From CAIYHK01 sp964638795 (GTDB lineage: Bacteria; Actinomycetota; Acidimicrobiia; Acidimicrobiales; Ilumatobacteraceae), in contig CAZXAX010000002.1 in assembly GCA_964638795.1 (NCBI GenBank), positions 1-59,418 on the forward strand: 59,418 nucleotides of DNA, given 5' to 3'. The number at the start of each line of letters is the position of its first letter. The stretch's first letter is position 1. The position numbers were made by a program, and so were the translations under genes. The notes beneath the pieces were generated by a model. That model saw only the letters and a list, made by a program, of their open reading frames with translations, ran no database searches and had not been told where the DNA came from. Shown piece after piece: positions 8,735-17,152 of this stretch.

Positions 8735-9978
8735 TGGAGGTTCGTTACTCGAAAGAAGCGGAGGCATACCGAAGCGAACTCCGTAAAGTCTTGAAAGCAA
8801 ACTTGCCAGCAGACTGGAAAGGCATCGGCGCCTTATCGGAAGAGGCACGCGAGCAGTTTGCCGAAGAGTGGAAGAAAGTGCTTCACCAAAATGGCTTGCT
8901 TGCAGTCAATTGGCCAAAAGAATATGGCGGAGCGGGTCTTAGCTTCATCGAACGCGTGATTCTCAACGAGGAACTCACTTATGCCGGTGCCGAACTGGAT
9001 GACGTGAAACTTGCTCTTGGAGTAAACCAGCTCGGGCCAACCTTGATGGCTGTCGGTACCGAGGAGCAAAGGGAATACTTTTTGCCACGGATTTTGTCGG
9101 GCGAGCACCAATGGTGTCAGGGTTATTCCGAGCCGAATTCAGGTTCTGATCTCGCTGGCCTTGCGGCCTCGGCGTACCGTGATGGCGATGAATGGGTAAT
9201 CAACGGGCAAAAGATCTGGACTTCAGAAGCACACACTGCCAACTGGATCTACCTGCTTGTTCGTACGGATGCCGAAGCTCCAAAACACGAGGGCGTGACC
9301 TTCATGCTGGTGGATATGAATCAGCCTGGGGTTGAAGTTCGCAAGGTTGTGAACATCTGTGGAAGTCACGACTTCAACGAAGTTTTCTTTACAAATGCCA
9401 GAACCCCTCACAAATATGTGGTGGGAGATGTAAACAAAGGCTGGTCAGTATCCACTGTGCTCTTGAGTGAGGAGCGGGGAAATGACCCCACGCAACGGGG
9501 AATAATTCATCGTGCGCAGTTGGATGCTCTTATTGAGGTGGCACGTGAACGCGGCGTACTAAATGATCCGATGATGCGCCAACGTTTAGCCAAGGCACAC
9601 ACCGACGTGGAGATCATGAGATGGGTCGGCCTCAAGATGTTGAGTGACTCGTTGAATAATCGCCCAACAGGCCCGGAGGGCTCACTTTTCAAAATCATGT
9701 GGTCTGAATATCACCAGCGGCTCACGAATCTGGCGATGGACATCATTGGAATTGAATCAACGACACCATGGGGCATGAAGCCAGCGAACTTCTTCATTGA
9801 TCTGCCTGGCGCGCCGTTTTCAACACGGTCTTGGATGTGGAGCTTCTTGGCTGCTCGTTCTGACACCATCCGCGGTGGCACCGGTGAAATCCAACGCAAC
9901 ATCGTGGGAGAGCGCGTGCTTGGCTTGCCCAAAGAAGCGCGAATGGACAAAGGGCCGTGGAACAAAACTCTTCGGTGA
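8734..9978 (+). CDS. Acyl-CoA dehydrogenase, actinobacterial FadE type
   Basis: A 414-residue FAD flavoprotein that oxidises acyl-CoA to the enoyl-CoA. Motifs: WPKEYGGAG near residue 60, QGYSEPNSGSDLAGL (FAD/substrate loop), DEWVINGQKIWTS, and C-terminal TIRGGTGEIQRNIVGERVLG. The usual YEG motif bearing the catalytic Glu is replaced by RGG, as in the actinobacterial enzymes that often act as heteromers. I set the start at GTG 8734 because AGAGG lies upstream and it abuts the NUDIX stop; an in-frame ATG at 8710 would overlap that gene by 25 nt. Its 3' end overlaps the next gene by 4 nt. Confidence 0.92.
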   Translation: MEVRYSKEAEAYRSELRKVLKANLPADWKGIGALSEEAREQFAEEWKKVLHQNGLLAVNWPKEYGGAGLSFIERVILNEELTYAGAELDDVKLALGVNQLGPTLMAVGTEEQREYFLPRILSGEHQWCQGYSEPNSGSDLAGLAASAYRDGDEWVINGQKIWTSEAHTANWIYLLVRTDAEAPKHEGVTFMLVDMNQPGVEVRKVVNICGSHDFNEVFFTNARTPHKYVVGDVNKGWSVSTVLLSEERGNDPTQRGIIHRAQLDALIEVARERGVLNDPMMRQRLAKAHTDVEIMRWVGLKMLSDSLNNRPTGPEGSLFKIMWSEYHQRLTNLAMDIIGIESTTPWGMKPANFFIDLPGAPFSTRSWMWSFLAARSDTIRGGTGEIQRNIVGERVLGLPKEARMDKGPWNKTLR

Positions 9979-11087
9979 ATATGAAAATCAGCCGACTCGA
10001 ACTCATTCATGTGACGATGCCGATGGTGTCGAAATTTGAGTCAGCGCATTCGTCGCGCTCTGAGCGCGAATTGTTCCTCGTGAAGCTCACCTCGTCTGAT
10101 GGCGTAATCGGATGGGGAGAATGTGCCGCAGAAAAGGTTGCTGGTTACAGCACTGAGACGATCGGGAATTCAGCTCATGCGATCAGAAACACCTTTGGTC
10201 CAGATCTCGTTAGTCGTGGTGCAGTCACCGCAACAGAAATAGACGAACTGGTTATCGGGAATCCACACACCAACTTTGCTCGGAGTGCTTTGCAGCAAGC
10301 GGTTTTGGATATCGAGTTACGCATGACAGGTACAAGCCTTGCCGAATATTTCGGCATTACAGCCGAATTCGTATCGCCTGGTGTGGTTGTTGGTATCCAG
10401 AGTGATCAAGACGCACTTCTGCGAGATGTTGATAGCTACATTGCCGATGGCTATCAACGAATCAAGTTCAAAATTGAACCTCATCATGATCTTGGGGTTG
10501 TGCGCCTACTTCGTGAACACGTTGGTCCCGATTTCGTGTTGCAAGTTGATGCAAACGGTTCATATCGGCGTGAAGACACGCCACTACTTACTGCACTGGA
10601 CGAATTTAACCTTGCAATGATTGAGCAGCCTTTGCCGCCCAATGATCTTGAAGGCTCAAAGTTGCTTGCTGAACAAATGTCAACTCCGATCTGTCTTGAT
10701 GAGGGAATCGGAAACGTGGCAGAAGCGCGTCATGCAATCAAATTTGGTGCCGGTCACATCATCAATGTGAAACCAGGGCGCGTAGGCGGCATTCTCGAGG
10801 CTCATCGAGTCCAACGCGAATGTGCTGCCTTGTCTGCGGGTTGCTGGATCGGTGGAATGCTAGAAACCGGTGTCGGGCGCACGGCGAACGTGGTTCTTGC
10901 AGGTGATGGAGCCTGCACCCATCCAGGAGACGTCTCGGCATCGAAGAGGTATTTTGCAACCGACCTCACCGAGCCATTTGAGTTGGTGAACGGTCGTGTC
11001 GCAGTTCCACAAGAGCCCGGAGCCGCCCGCGCGCCGATATCCGAGGTGTTGAAGCGGTTCACTACTTCGATTGAACGAATTATCTGA
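9975..11087 (+). CDS. Enolase-superfamily enzyme, MenC/N-succinylamino acid racemase type
   Basis: A 370-residue member of the muconate-lactonizing subgroup of the enolase superfamily. The N-terminal capping domain contains VIGWGECAAE. The barrel carries KFKIEP (catalytic Lys), VDANGSY (metal Asp), MIEQPL (metal Glu), CLDEGIG (metal Asp/Glu), NVKPGRVGG (second Lys) and WIGGMLETGVGRTAN. These match o-succinylbenzoate synthase (MenC2) and N-succinylamino acid racemases. No other menaquinone gene is nearby, so racemase or another role is equally possible. GTG 9975 overlaps the upstream stop by 4 nt; ATG 9981 is the alternative start. Confidence 0.85.
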   Translation: MNMKISRLELIHVTMPMVSKFESAHSSRSERELFLVKLTSSDGVIGWGECAAEKVAGYSTETIGNSAHAIRNTFGPDLVSRGAVTATEIDELVIGNPHTNFARSALQQAVLDIELRMTGTSLAEYFGITAEFVSPGVVVGIQSDQDALLRDVDSYIADGYQRIKFKIEPHHDLGVVRLLREHVGPDFVLQVDANGSYRREDTPLLTALDEFNLAMIEQPLPPNDLEGSKLLAEQMSTPICLDEGIGNVAEARHAIKFGAGHIINVKPGRVGGILEAHRVQRECAALSAGCWIGGMLETGVGRTANVVLAGDGACTHPGDVSASKRYFATDLTEPFELVNGRVAVPQEPGAARAPISEVLKRFTTSIERII

Positions 11088-11098
11088 GCTGAATTTGG

Positions 11099-12295
11099 TC
11101 AATCACAAGGGGTGGACTCAGCTGGTGTGCCAGCTAGTCGTTGATCTATCCAAGCAACTATGTCGGCCTGTGCGGCAGCAATTACATCAACATGGCCAAC
11201 GTTTGGATATGTCTTTCGCAGAATCGTTGAACCACCCGTCGCACACGCCCGTTCGAGATAAAGCTTGGAGCCAAGCACAGGAATCTGTTCGTCGTTTTCG
11301 CCGTGGTATACGAATATCGGAACCGCGGTACTGATATTTCCTGGAGTGTTTGCCTCAAGATATGTGGCGAAGGGTTCTACTGAAGCAGGATCCTTGGTTA
11401 TGTACAACGCCGGATCTTTTCCACGGACCATGTCATGTATCTCACTGCATGTTTCTGCGGCAGTTTCAACCATGCCGAGACCCTCTTCGGTAAGTACCTC
11501 ACTGAGGTCGATATCTGGATATGCAGCTTCAAAACCCGCGCCCGCCATGAACACGTATCCAAAAAATGGACTCGTGCGCAACACTGCCGCCAGAAGTTTT
11601 AGCTCGACGGCCGGCGCACCCGCCACCGAGCCAACGACATTTGTATCGGGCGCGTAAGTAGGGGCGATTTCTGCAGTGATGAGTGCTGCGCCCCCGCCCT
11701 GTGAGTGGCCCCAAATGATGGACTGCCCAGAAGTTTGAGTCATGTTACGCGCCGCACGAATGATGTCGAGTGTTCCGCGTGCCTCTGACTGCCCAACAAC
11801 ATAGGGATGCACGCCAGGTGTTCCTGATCCCTCGTAATCGGTGGCAGCAACAATGAAGCCTCGTTCGATAAATGGTGCAGCGATCGACGCGGATTCGCCG
11901 TTGCCATCATTTTTGCTCGGAGCACATTGGTCGCCAAGGCCAGTGGTGCCGTGGGCATAAGAGAGAATTGGTGCATCGGATGCGACGTTGTCAGGAACCC
12001 AAATAAGCCCACTAACTGCAGTTGGTTCATCAGCGACCGAGGTGGACAGATAGAGAACCTTGTGAAGAGTGAACCCGTTACGGCTCGTCACCGCATCGCT
12101 CCAAATGATGTCGCCTGGCTGGCCATCGGGCAATGGTGAGGGCGGTATGTAAAAGTCATCACCTTCAGGTATGTCGGGTTCGGCCTCCACAGTTGTTGTG
12201 GTCAGCGTGTCGTTAACGGCGGTGTTGTTGTCGCTACACGCAGCCATGGCGACCACCAACACGGCTATAAAAACCCCAGCGATCTTGTTCCTCAT
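11099..12295 (-). CDS. Secretory-lipase-family lipoprotein
   Basis: A 398-residue alpha/beta hydrolase exported as a lipoprotein. The signal peptide MRNKIAGVFIAVLVVAMAAC ends in a lipobox with Cys20, followed by an Asp/Thr/Glu-rich linker. The fold has an oxyanion HGTTGLGD region, the nucleophile elbow GHSQGGGAAL, a likely acid near YHGENDEQIPV, and the catalytic His in VGHVDV near the C terminus. These fit the LIP secretory lipase family (PF03583), acting on acylglycerols or esters at the cell surface. The ATG follows AAGGGGG. It is convergent with the enolase-type gene (11 bp apart) and divergent from the M20 peptidase. Confidence 0.88.
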   Translation of the reverse strand: MRNKIAGVFIAVLVVAMAACSDNNTAVNDTLTTTTVEAEPDIPEGDDFYIPPSPLPDGQPGDIIWSDAVTSRNGFTLHKVLYLSTSVADEPTAVSGLIWVPDNVASDAPILSYAHGTTGLGDQCAPSKNDGNGESASIAAPFIERGFIVAATDYEGSGTPGVHPYVVGQSEARGTLDIIRAARNMTQTSGQSIIWGHSQGGGAALITAEIAPTYAPDTNVVGSVAGAPAVELKLLAAVLRTSPFFGYVFMAGAGFEAAYPDIDLSEVLTEEGLGMVETAAETCSEIHDMVRGKDPALYITKDPASVEPFATYLEANTPGNISTAVPIFVYHGENDEQIPVLGSKLYLERACATGGSTILRKTYPNVGHVDVIAAAQADIVAWIDQRLAGTPAESTPCD

Positions 12296-12386
12296 TGGTG
12301 CCCCCTTGGCAACAACTTACGACGATTTTCTGTGTATTGCGCATATTTGTGGTGGCAAAGACCATTTGGCGTGTGAAACTTGAAAC

Positions 12387-13529
12387 ATGCCAGGTGTAGA
12401 CCGTGCCATTGTCGACGATCTGAGTATTCGTCTCGACGCGATGGTTGCTGATCTCAAAGAACTGGTGAACCAAGAGTCACCGTCAAAGTCGGTTCCCGAG
12501 TTGAGTCTTTGTGCTGCAACGCTCGCAGCAACATTCAAACGAGTTACCGGAAAACCAGCTGAGATCATTGATTCTGGTGATCCTGCGCGCGGTCCGCATG
12601 TTCACTGGCGGGGTGGATCCGAACCAAAAGTGTTGATACTTGGCCATTACGACACGGTCTTTCCAAAAGGGACGATTGATGTCCGACCATTTCGTTTTGA
12701 CAATGGTGTGGCAACAGGTCCTGGCGTGTTTGACATGAAAGCAGCGATTATTCAGGCGGTTTATGCAATCAGTGTGCTTGATGAAGCCGTGAGGTCGGGT
12801 GTGGAAGTGCTCTTTACGTCGGATGAGGAAATCGGATCTGGGTCATCCAAAACGCTTTTGCTTGAGCGTGCACACGCCGCCGGCAACGTGCTTGTGCTTG
12901 AGCCCAGCGCCGATGGTGGGGCATTGAAGACCGCTCGCAAGGGGACTGGAACCTTCGAAATCGTCTTTGAGGGACGCGCTTCGCATGCAGGGCTCGAGCC
13001 AGAGAAGGGCATCAATGCGCTGATTGAAATGGCTGCCCAGATCCCACTAATTGCGGCTCTCGCAAAACCTGAACTTGGCACCACGGTCACCCCGACGGTT
13101 GCATCGGCGGGCACAGCGGACAACGTGGTGCCTGCGCAAGCGCGTCTGTTTGTGGATGTCCGAGTCGAGGCAGCTGGTGAAAAGGAACGCATTGAAAATT
13201 CGATTGCACAGCTCACCCCGACGGTTGAAGGTTGTGTAATCAAAGTGCTCGGAGGCATTGGCAGACCACCGATGCCTGCATCAGCATCGTCATCCCTTTT
13301 TGCGTTGGCGCAAAGGTGTGGTGTGGAACTTGGTCTTGGTCAAATTGAAGGTGTAGCGGTTGGTGGTGGCAGTGATGGAAACTTCACAGCTGCAGCAGGC
13401 ATACCCACACTTGATGGTTTGGGTGCCGTCGGCGGTTCAGCGCACGGCGAAGCCGAACACGTGCTTGTCGAAGAAATGCCAAAACGTGCTGCGCTACTGG
13501 CTGCTTTGATGCACGCTCTTGCAGCCTGA
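12387..13529 (+). CDS. M20-family metallopeptidase (carboxypeptidase G2-like)
   Basis: A 380-residue di-zinc exopeptidase. The catalytic domain shows LGHYDTVFP (Zn-ligand His and activating Asp), GPGVFDMKAA (bridging Asp), FTSDEEIGS (catalytic Glu and Zn Glu) and LEPSADG. The central dimerisation/lid domain spans from about GTGTFEIVFEGRASHAG, with its conserved His. The C-terminal GGSDGNFTAA and GGSAHGEAEHV supply the last ligand. Such enzymes remove C-terminal Glu/Asp or hydrolyse N-acyl amino acids. No signal peptide, so cytoplasmic. Spacing before ATG 12387 suggests a GAAACT -10 and possibly leaderless expression. Confidence 0.9.
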   Translation: MPGVDRAIVDDLSIRLDAMVADLKELVNQESPSKSVPELSLCAATLAATFKRVTGKPAEIIDSGDPARGPHVHWRGGSEPKVLILGHYDTVFPKGTIDVRPFRFDNGVATGPGVFDMKAAIIQAVYAISVLDEAVRSGVEVLFTSDEEIGSGSSKTLLLERAHAAGNVLVLEPSADGGALKTARKGTGTFEIVFEGRASHAGLEPEKGINALIEMAAQIPLIAALAKPELGTTVTPTVASAGTADNVVPAQARLFVDVRVEAAGEKERIENSIAQLTPTVEGCVIKVLGGIGRPPMPASASSSLFALAQRCGVELGLGQIEGVAVGGGSDGNFTAAAGIPTLDGLGAVGGSAHGEAEHVLVEEMPKRAALLAALMHALAA

Positions 13530-13530
13530 A

Positions 13531-14850
13531 TTAGTTCTCGAGTTCGAGCAACCCACCAGGGCCCAAAGTCCCAGCTGATCTGTAGACGTCAAGCTTGTTT
13601 CGAGTATCGGTGATGTCAAGATTGCGCATCGTGAGTTGACCGATGCGGTCAAGAGGCCCAAACTCTGCATCCTCAACGCGTTCCATGCTCAAACGCTCAG
13701 GCGCATACGTGAGATTTGGACTCGTTGTATCGAGAATCGAGTAATCGTCACCTCTGCGCAACCGCAGAGTCACTTCACCCGTTACTGCACTGCCGATCCA
13801 ACGCATAAGTGGTTCACGAAGCATTAGTGACTGTGGATCAAACCAGCGACCTTCGTACAGCAAGCGGCCGAGACGGCGCCCCATTGTTCGGTAGTTCTCT
13901 ATTGAATTTTCGTTGTGGATTCCACTCACCAAACGCTCGTATGCGATGTGCAAAAGTGCGAGACCGGGTGATTCATATATTCCCCGGCTTTTGGCTTCAA
14001 TGATGCGATTTTCAATCTGGTCACTCATGCCGAGTCCATGGCGACCACCGATTTTGTTCGCCTCGTTGACAAGGTCCACCTGGGTGGCAAATTCCTTGCC
14101 GTTGATGGCCACTGGCCAGCCTTCAACGAATCGAACCGAAACAACTTCGGCTTCAATCTTCACGGAGTCTCGATAATGCGCGACCCCCATGATCGGCTCG
14201 ACAATATCCATTCCTTGATCAAGGTCTTCTAGAAGTTTTGCTTCATGTGTGGCGCCCCAGATGTTGGCATCAGTTGAGTAAGCCTTTTCCTTGGAGTCAC
14301 GGTAAGGAAGCTTGCGTGTGATCAAGAATTCACTCATCTCAGTGCGTCCACCGAGTTCGGTCACGAAAGTTTGATCCAGCCACGGCTTGTAAATCCTTAG
14401 CTTCGGATTAACAAGCAGTCCGTAACGGTAGAAGCGCTCGATGTCGTTGCCTTTATAAGTAGAGCCGTCACCCCAAATATCGACACCGTCTTCGTGCATG
14501 GCTCGCACGAGCAAAGTGCCTGTTACTGCGCGACCAAGTGGGGTTGTATTGAAATAGGTCTTGCCAGCGGTTGTGATGTGAAACGCTCCACATTGGAGTG
14601 CCATTAGCCCCTCGCGCACGAGCTCGGTACGGCAATCAATCAAGCGCGCCGAAACAGCGCCATACTCAAGTGCGCGACCAGGAACGCCTTCAAGGTCAGG
14701 CTCGTCGGGTTGTCCCAAGTCGGCGGTGTATGTGTAGGGGAGGGCCCCCTTTTCCTTCATCCAGGCAACCGCCGCGGAGGTATCAAGACCCCCTGAGAAC
14801 GCGATTCCTACTCGCTCACCCTTCGGGAGCGACGTCAGCACTTTGGACAT
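13531..14850 (-). CDS. argG: Argininosuccinate synthase, E. coli-type long form
   Basis: A 439-residue enzyme joining citrulline and aspartate with ATP in arginine biosynthesis. The PP-loop is GIAFSGGLDTSAAVAW near residues 15-30. TTPLGRAVTGTLLV, IWGDGSTYKGNDIERFYRYG, GGRHGLGMSDQIENRIIEAK and GQLTMRNLDITDTR follow closely the E. coli ArgG subtype and not the about 400-residue form common in other actinobacteria. No other arginine gene is in the window. Its start overlaps the upstream membrane-protein gene by 35 nt. No Shine-Dalgarno is visible, and TACCGT lies 6 nt before the ATG. Confidence 0.96.
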   Translation of the reverse strand: MSKVLTSLPKGERVGIAFSGGLDTSAAVAWMKEKGALPYTYTADLGQPDEPDLEGVPGRALEYGAVSARLIDCRTELVREGLMALQCGAFHITTAGKTYFNTTPLGRAVTGTLLVRAMHEDGVDIWGDGSTYKGNDIERFYRYGLLVNPKLRIYKPWLDQTFVTELGGRTEMSEFLITRKLPYRDSKEKAYSTDANIWGATHEAKLLEDLDQGMDIVEPIMGVAHYRDSVKIEAEVVSVRFVEGWPVAINGKEFATQVDLVNEANKIGGRHGLGMSDQIENRIIEAKSRGIYESPGLALLHIAYERLVSGIHNENSIENYRTMGRRLGRLLYEGRWFDPQSLMLREPLMRWIGSAVTGEVTLRLRRGDDYSILDTTSPNLTYAPERLSMERVEDAEFGPLDRIGQLTMRNLDITDTRNKLDVYRSAGTLGPGGLLELEN

Positions 14851-15241
14851 GGTTCAACGGTAGTCCCGCGAGTGCTGAAATCGAGCCCAGTAATGCGGCA
14901 AGTGTGATTAGGTACTCAACTGCTGCAGCGCCGGGTGCGCGCGATGTGTCGATGATCGCATTGAGAGCCAACATGGCGACGGCCAAGAACTGCGTGAGGA
15001 TCACAAACCTTGGCTCCCAGAATCGAATGAGCAAAACACCCACTGGACCGATGACCCCAAGCAAAAATGCGAGCCAGGTGGGAAATGGTCCCGTGTCATC
15101 AATCCACCACGTGGGTTTTCCCGTGCGGTCGCTGGCATTGGCAACAAAACTCTGTGCCGCCAAGACCCCTACCCAGAGACCAACCACAATCCAGGACCAC
15201 GAACTGGACAATGGTTGATTGAGGCGCCTGAACAATCTCAC
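14816..15241 (-). CDS. Small membrane protein of unknown function
   Basis: A 141-residue protein with about four hydrophobic segments: near residues 15-33, 50-72, 76-96 and 105-125. A loop containing KPTWWIDDTGPFP lies between the first two. I recognise no family. The GTG start is preceded at offset 13 by TACCCT. The gene overlaps the argG 5' end by 35 nt and is divergent from the L,D-transpeptidase. Confidence 0.65.
   Translation of the reverse strand: MRLFRRLNQPLSSSWSWIVVGLWVGVLAAQSFVANASDRTGKPTWWIDDTGPFPTWLAFLLGVIGPVGVLLIRFWEPRFVILTQFLAVAMLALNAIIDTSRAPGAAAVEYLITLAALLGSISALAGLPLNHVQSADVAPEG
14857..14862 (-). promoter_or_regulatory. Putative -10 hexamer TACCGT for argG
   Basis: On the minus strand TACCGT ends 6 nt before the argG ATG (offset 12 from first T). 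This predicts a leaderless argG transcript starting inside the 3' end of the upstream gene. Confidence 0.5.
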
Positions 15242-15248
15242 TGCTGGA

Positions 15249-15254
15249 AGGGTA
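15249..15254 (-). promoter_or_regulatory. Putative -10 hexamer TACCCT
   Basis: The minus-strand TACCCT sits 7 nt before GTG 15241 of the small membrane protein (offset 13). Leaderless geometry. Confidence 0.4.
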
Positions 15255-15284
15255 GCGTTGAGCGACTGTTATGGAGCGCGTTCG

Positions 15285-16439
15285 ATGACAAATAACGGCA
15301 TGCCCCCGCATGAAGACGAATCGCGCGAGGAGTTTGAGTTCTTCCACCTGACCCCGAGTGCGGGAATTCTGCGTCCAGAAAATAGTGATGATGGAACGTC
15401 GCCAAAGTCCACCTACGACACACTGCGTGCTTGGTTGCCAGCCGCGGTCGCAGGTCTTGTGCTGGTCACAATTCTTTTTGTCACCCTCGTAGTTAATCGG
15501 GACAGTGACGCCAAATCTGGACCCGAAGTAACCGTTCAAGAAACCAAGGTGCCTCGGTCAACTGTGCCTCTGAAACGAGTTCTAAAACTCGGGTCCAAGG
15601 GTCCCGATGTGCGCCGCCTCCAACTGCGATTGCAGGAGCTTGCTTTCGTGCCTGGTCCGATTGATGGCGAGTTTGGAGTGCTAACCGAAAAAGCACTTTG
15701 GGCCTATCAGAAACTGGTGTTGGGTGTTGGGCGCACGGAGGTGATCAGCGAGTTCACCCCAGAGATGTGGGAACAGATGCAACTCGACATCACCATCAAA
15801 CCACGGCGGGAACTACCCAATGACAATCACACCGAGATCTACTTGCCAGAACAAGTAATGATCGTGTTCTGGAAAGACAAACCAGAACTCATTACTCACA
15901 TCTCAACTGGTGATGGCAAGCAGTGGTGCGAGGTTGTGGTCATAGACCCAGGCGAGCCTGGTAACGACACGCTGTTGCCAATTGAAAAAGGAATTTGTGG
16001 TACATCGGTCACTCCGCCGGGGGTGTACTTCTTCTACAACCGCCGACTTGGTACCAGAAATGCCGCACTTGGCACGATGTTCAATCCCGTCTATTTCAAT
16101 GGTGGAATTGCAGTACATGGCGCCACACTCACACCTCTGGAGCCCGCCTCGCATGGCTGCGTTCGCATCCCGATGTATACCGCCGAGATCTTTCCAGCGA
16201 AGGTCTATTACAACGATGTGGTCTATGTATTTGATGGAATCAAAGAGCCTGAGGATTACGGGCAGATTGCTCCGCCACCAAACTTTGACAACCCATTCTT
16301 CGTGCCGTCTACAACAACCACGACGACCACAACAACAACCACAACAACGACAATCCCGCCCACGACCACGAGTGTGCCTCCTACTTCAAGCACAGCCCCG
16401 AGCCCTGCGCCAACGACTACCGTGCCCGCGCCCAGCTGA
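15285..16439 (+). CDS. Membrane-anchored L,D-transpeptidase with peptidoglycan-binding domain
   Basis: A 384-residue cell-wall enzyme. Order: short cytoplasmic N terminus, one membrane helix (about residues 47-66, AAVAGLVLVTILFVTLVV), a peptidoglycan-binding domain 1 (KLGSKGPDVRRLQLRLQEL ... DGEFGVLTEKALWAYQ), then a YkuD catalytic domain with VHGATLTPLEPASHGCVRIP holding the catalytic His and Cys. It ends in a Thr/Pro/Ser tail with an uninterrupted run of about 15 Thr. It makes 3-3 cross-links or attaches proteins to peptidoglycan. The start at 15285 has GGAGCG upstream; a longer reading from 15219 would overlap the divergent gene. A five-codon ATG reading frame (15271-15288) overlaps the start; its role is unclear. 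Confidence 0.92.
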   Translation: MTNNGMPPHEDESREEFEFFHLTPSAGILRPENSDDGTSPKSTYDTLRAWLPAAVAGLVLVTILFVTLVVNRDSDAKSGPEVTVQETKVPRSTVPLKRVLKLGSKGPDVRRLQLRLQELAFVPGPIDGEFGVLTEKALWAYQKLVLGVGRTEVISEFTPEMWEQMQLDITIKPRRELPNDNHTEIYLPEQVMIVFWKDKPELITHISTGDGKQWCEVVVIDPGEPGNDTLLPIEKGICGTSVTPPGVYFFYNRRLGTRNAALGTMFNPVYFNGGIAVHGATLTPLEPASHGCVRIPMYTAEIFPAKVYYNDVVYVFDGIKEPEDYGQIAPPPNFDNPFFVPSTTTTTTTTTTTTTTIPPTTTSVPPTSSTAPSPAPTTTVPAPS

Positions 16440-16446
16440 GGTGCGT

Positions 16447-17097
16447 TTACTTGCGCTGTTTCTCGAGGTCGATAATTTCGCTTTGCTGAGCTGTGACGGT
16501 ACCCGTTGCCATCTTGATCACTTCGTCATTGTCAGCGTTTGACATTGCGTATTCGGCCATGTGGATGCCACCTTCATGGTGGGCAACCATCAACTCAATA
16601 AACAAATTGTCAGCCTCATCACCTGAAGCAGATGCCAGTAGACGTAGTTCTTCGTCGGTGGCCATACCTGGCATCAGCTCAAGTGGCGATGACATGCCCA
16701 TCCAAGCCATTCCGATGTCGGTCTCATTTGCTTCGGGTTCACCAAAAATGCGCAGCAGTTGGATCATGCGACCATTGTCAATTGATTGATCAACGATGAT
16801 CTCGCGCGCAATTTCTCGGAGCAGTGGATCAGTGTCGGTTGCACTTTCGATAAAGAGCATTGACATTGTTACCGCCTGCTCATGATGCACACGCATGTCC
16901 TGCAGAAAGCCCACATCAACTTTGTTGAACTCTTCGCCTCCATTTGAGTTTCCCCATCGATATCCAAAGGCGAGTAAACCGATCAGAAGAGCAACACCAA
17001 GAATCACGCGATTGAGAGGATTTTTCCACCACGGCTGGACTTCTTCTTCTCCGTCAAGGTCCGTATCAGGATTTTCGAATTCTGACATGATTTCCAT
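16447..17097 (-). CDS. DUF305 family membrane-anchored protein
   Basis: A 216-residue protein with one N-terminal helix (about residues 30-46, NRVILGVALLIGLLAFGYRW) and an extracytoplasmic DUF305 domain. The domain shows the repeated His-rich four-helix pattern: FLQDMRVHHEQAVTMS in the first half and LMVAHHEGGIHMAEYA in the second. Met-rich segments (MAWMGM, LMPGM) suggest metal, possibly copper, binding, known only as a family tendency. It is convergent with the L,D-transpeptidase gene. ATG 17097 has GAGACT at offset 12; ATG 17088 is an in-frame alternative. Confidence 0.88.
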   Translation of the reverse strand: MEIMSEFENPDTDLDGEEEVQPWWKNPLNRVILGVALLIGLLAFGYRWGNSNGGEEFNKVDVGFLQDMRVHHEQAVTMSMLFIESATDTDPLLREIAREIIVDQSIDNGRMIQLLRIFGEPEANETDIGMAWMGMSSPLELMPGMATDEELRLLASASGDEADNLFIELMVAHHEGGIHMAEYAMSNADNDEVIKMATGTVTAQQSEIIDLEKQRK

Positions 17098-17140
17098 GTC
17101 TTGAGTCTCGCAGGTCAGAAGGCGCGGTTCACATCAGGAC

Positions 17141-17146
17141 TACGCT
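17141..17146 (+). promoter_or_regulatory. Putative -10 hexamer TACGCT for pgi
   Basis: TACGCT ends 6 nt before GTG 17153 (offset 12), with no Shine-Dalgarno present. This predicts leaderless pgi mRNA. Confidence 0.55.
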
Positions 17147-17152
17147 GAAAAA

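Noticed and set aside
13051..13258. Overlapping frames within the M20 peptidase and other large genes
   Set aside because: These are shadows of strong coding sequences with no start signals or family likeness.
15271..15288. Five-codon upstream frame overlapping the L,D-transpeptidase start as a regulatory peptide
   Set aside because: The ATGA overlap is suggestive, but so short a frame is expected by chance and nothing else supports it.
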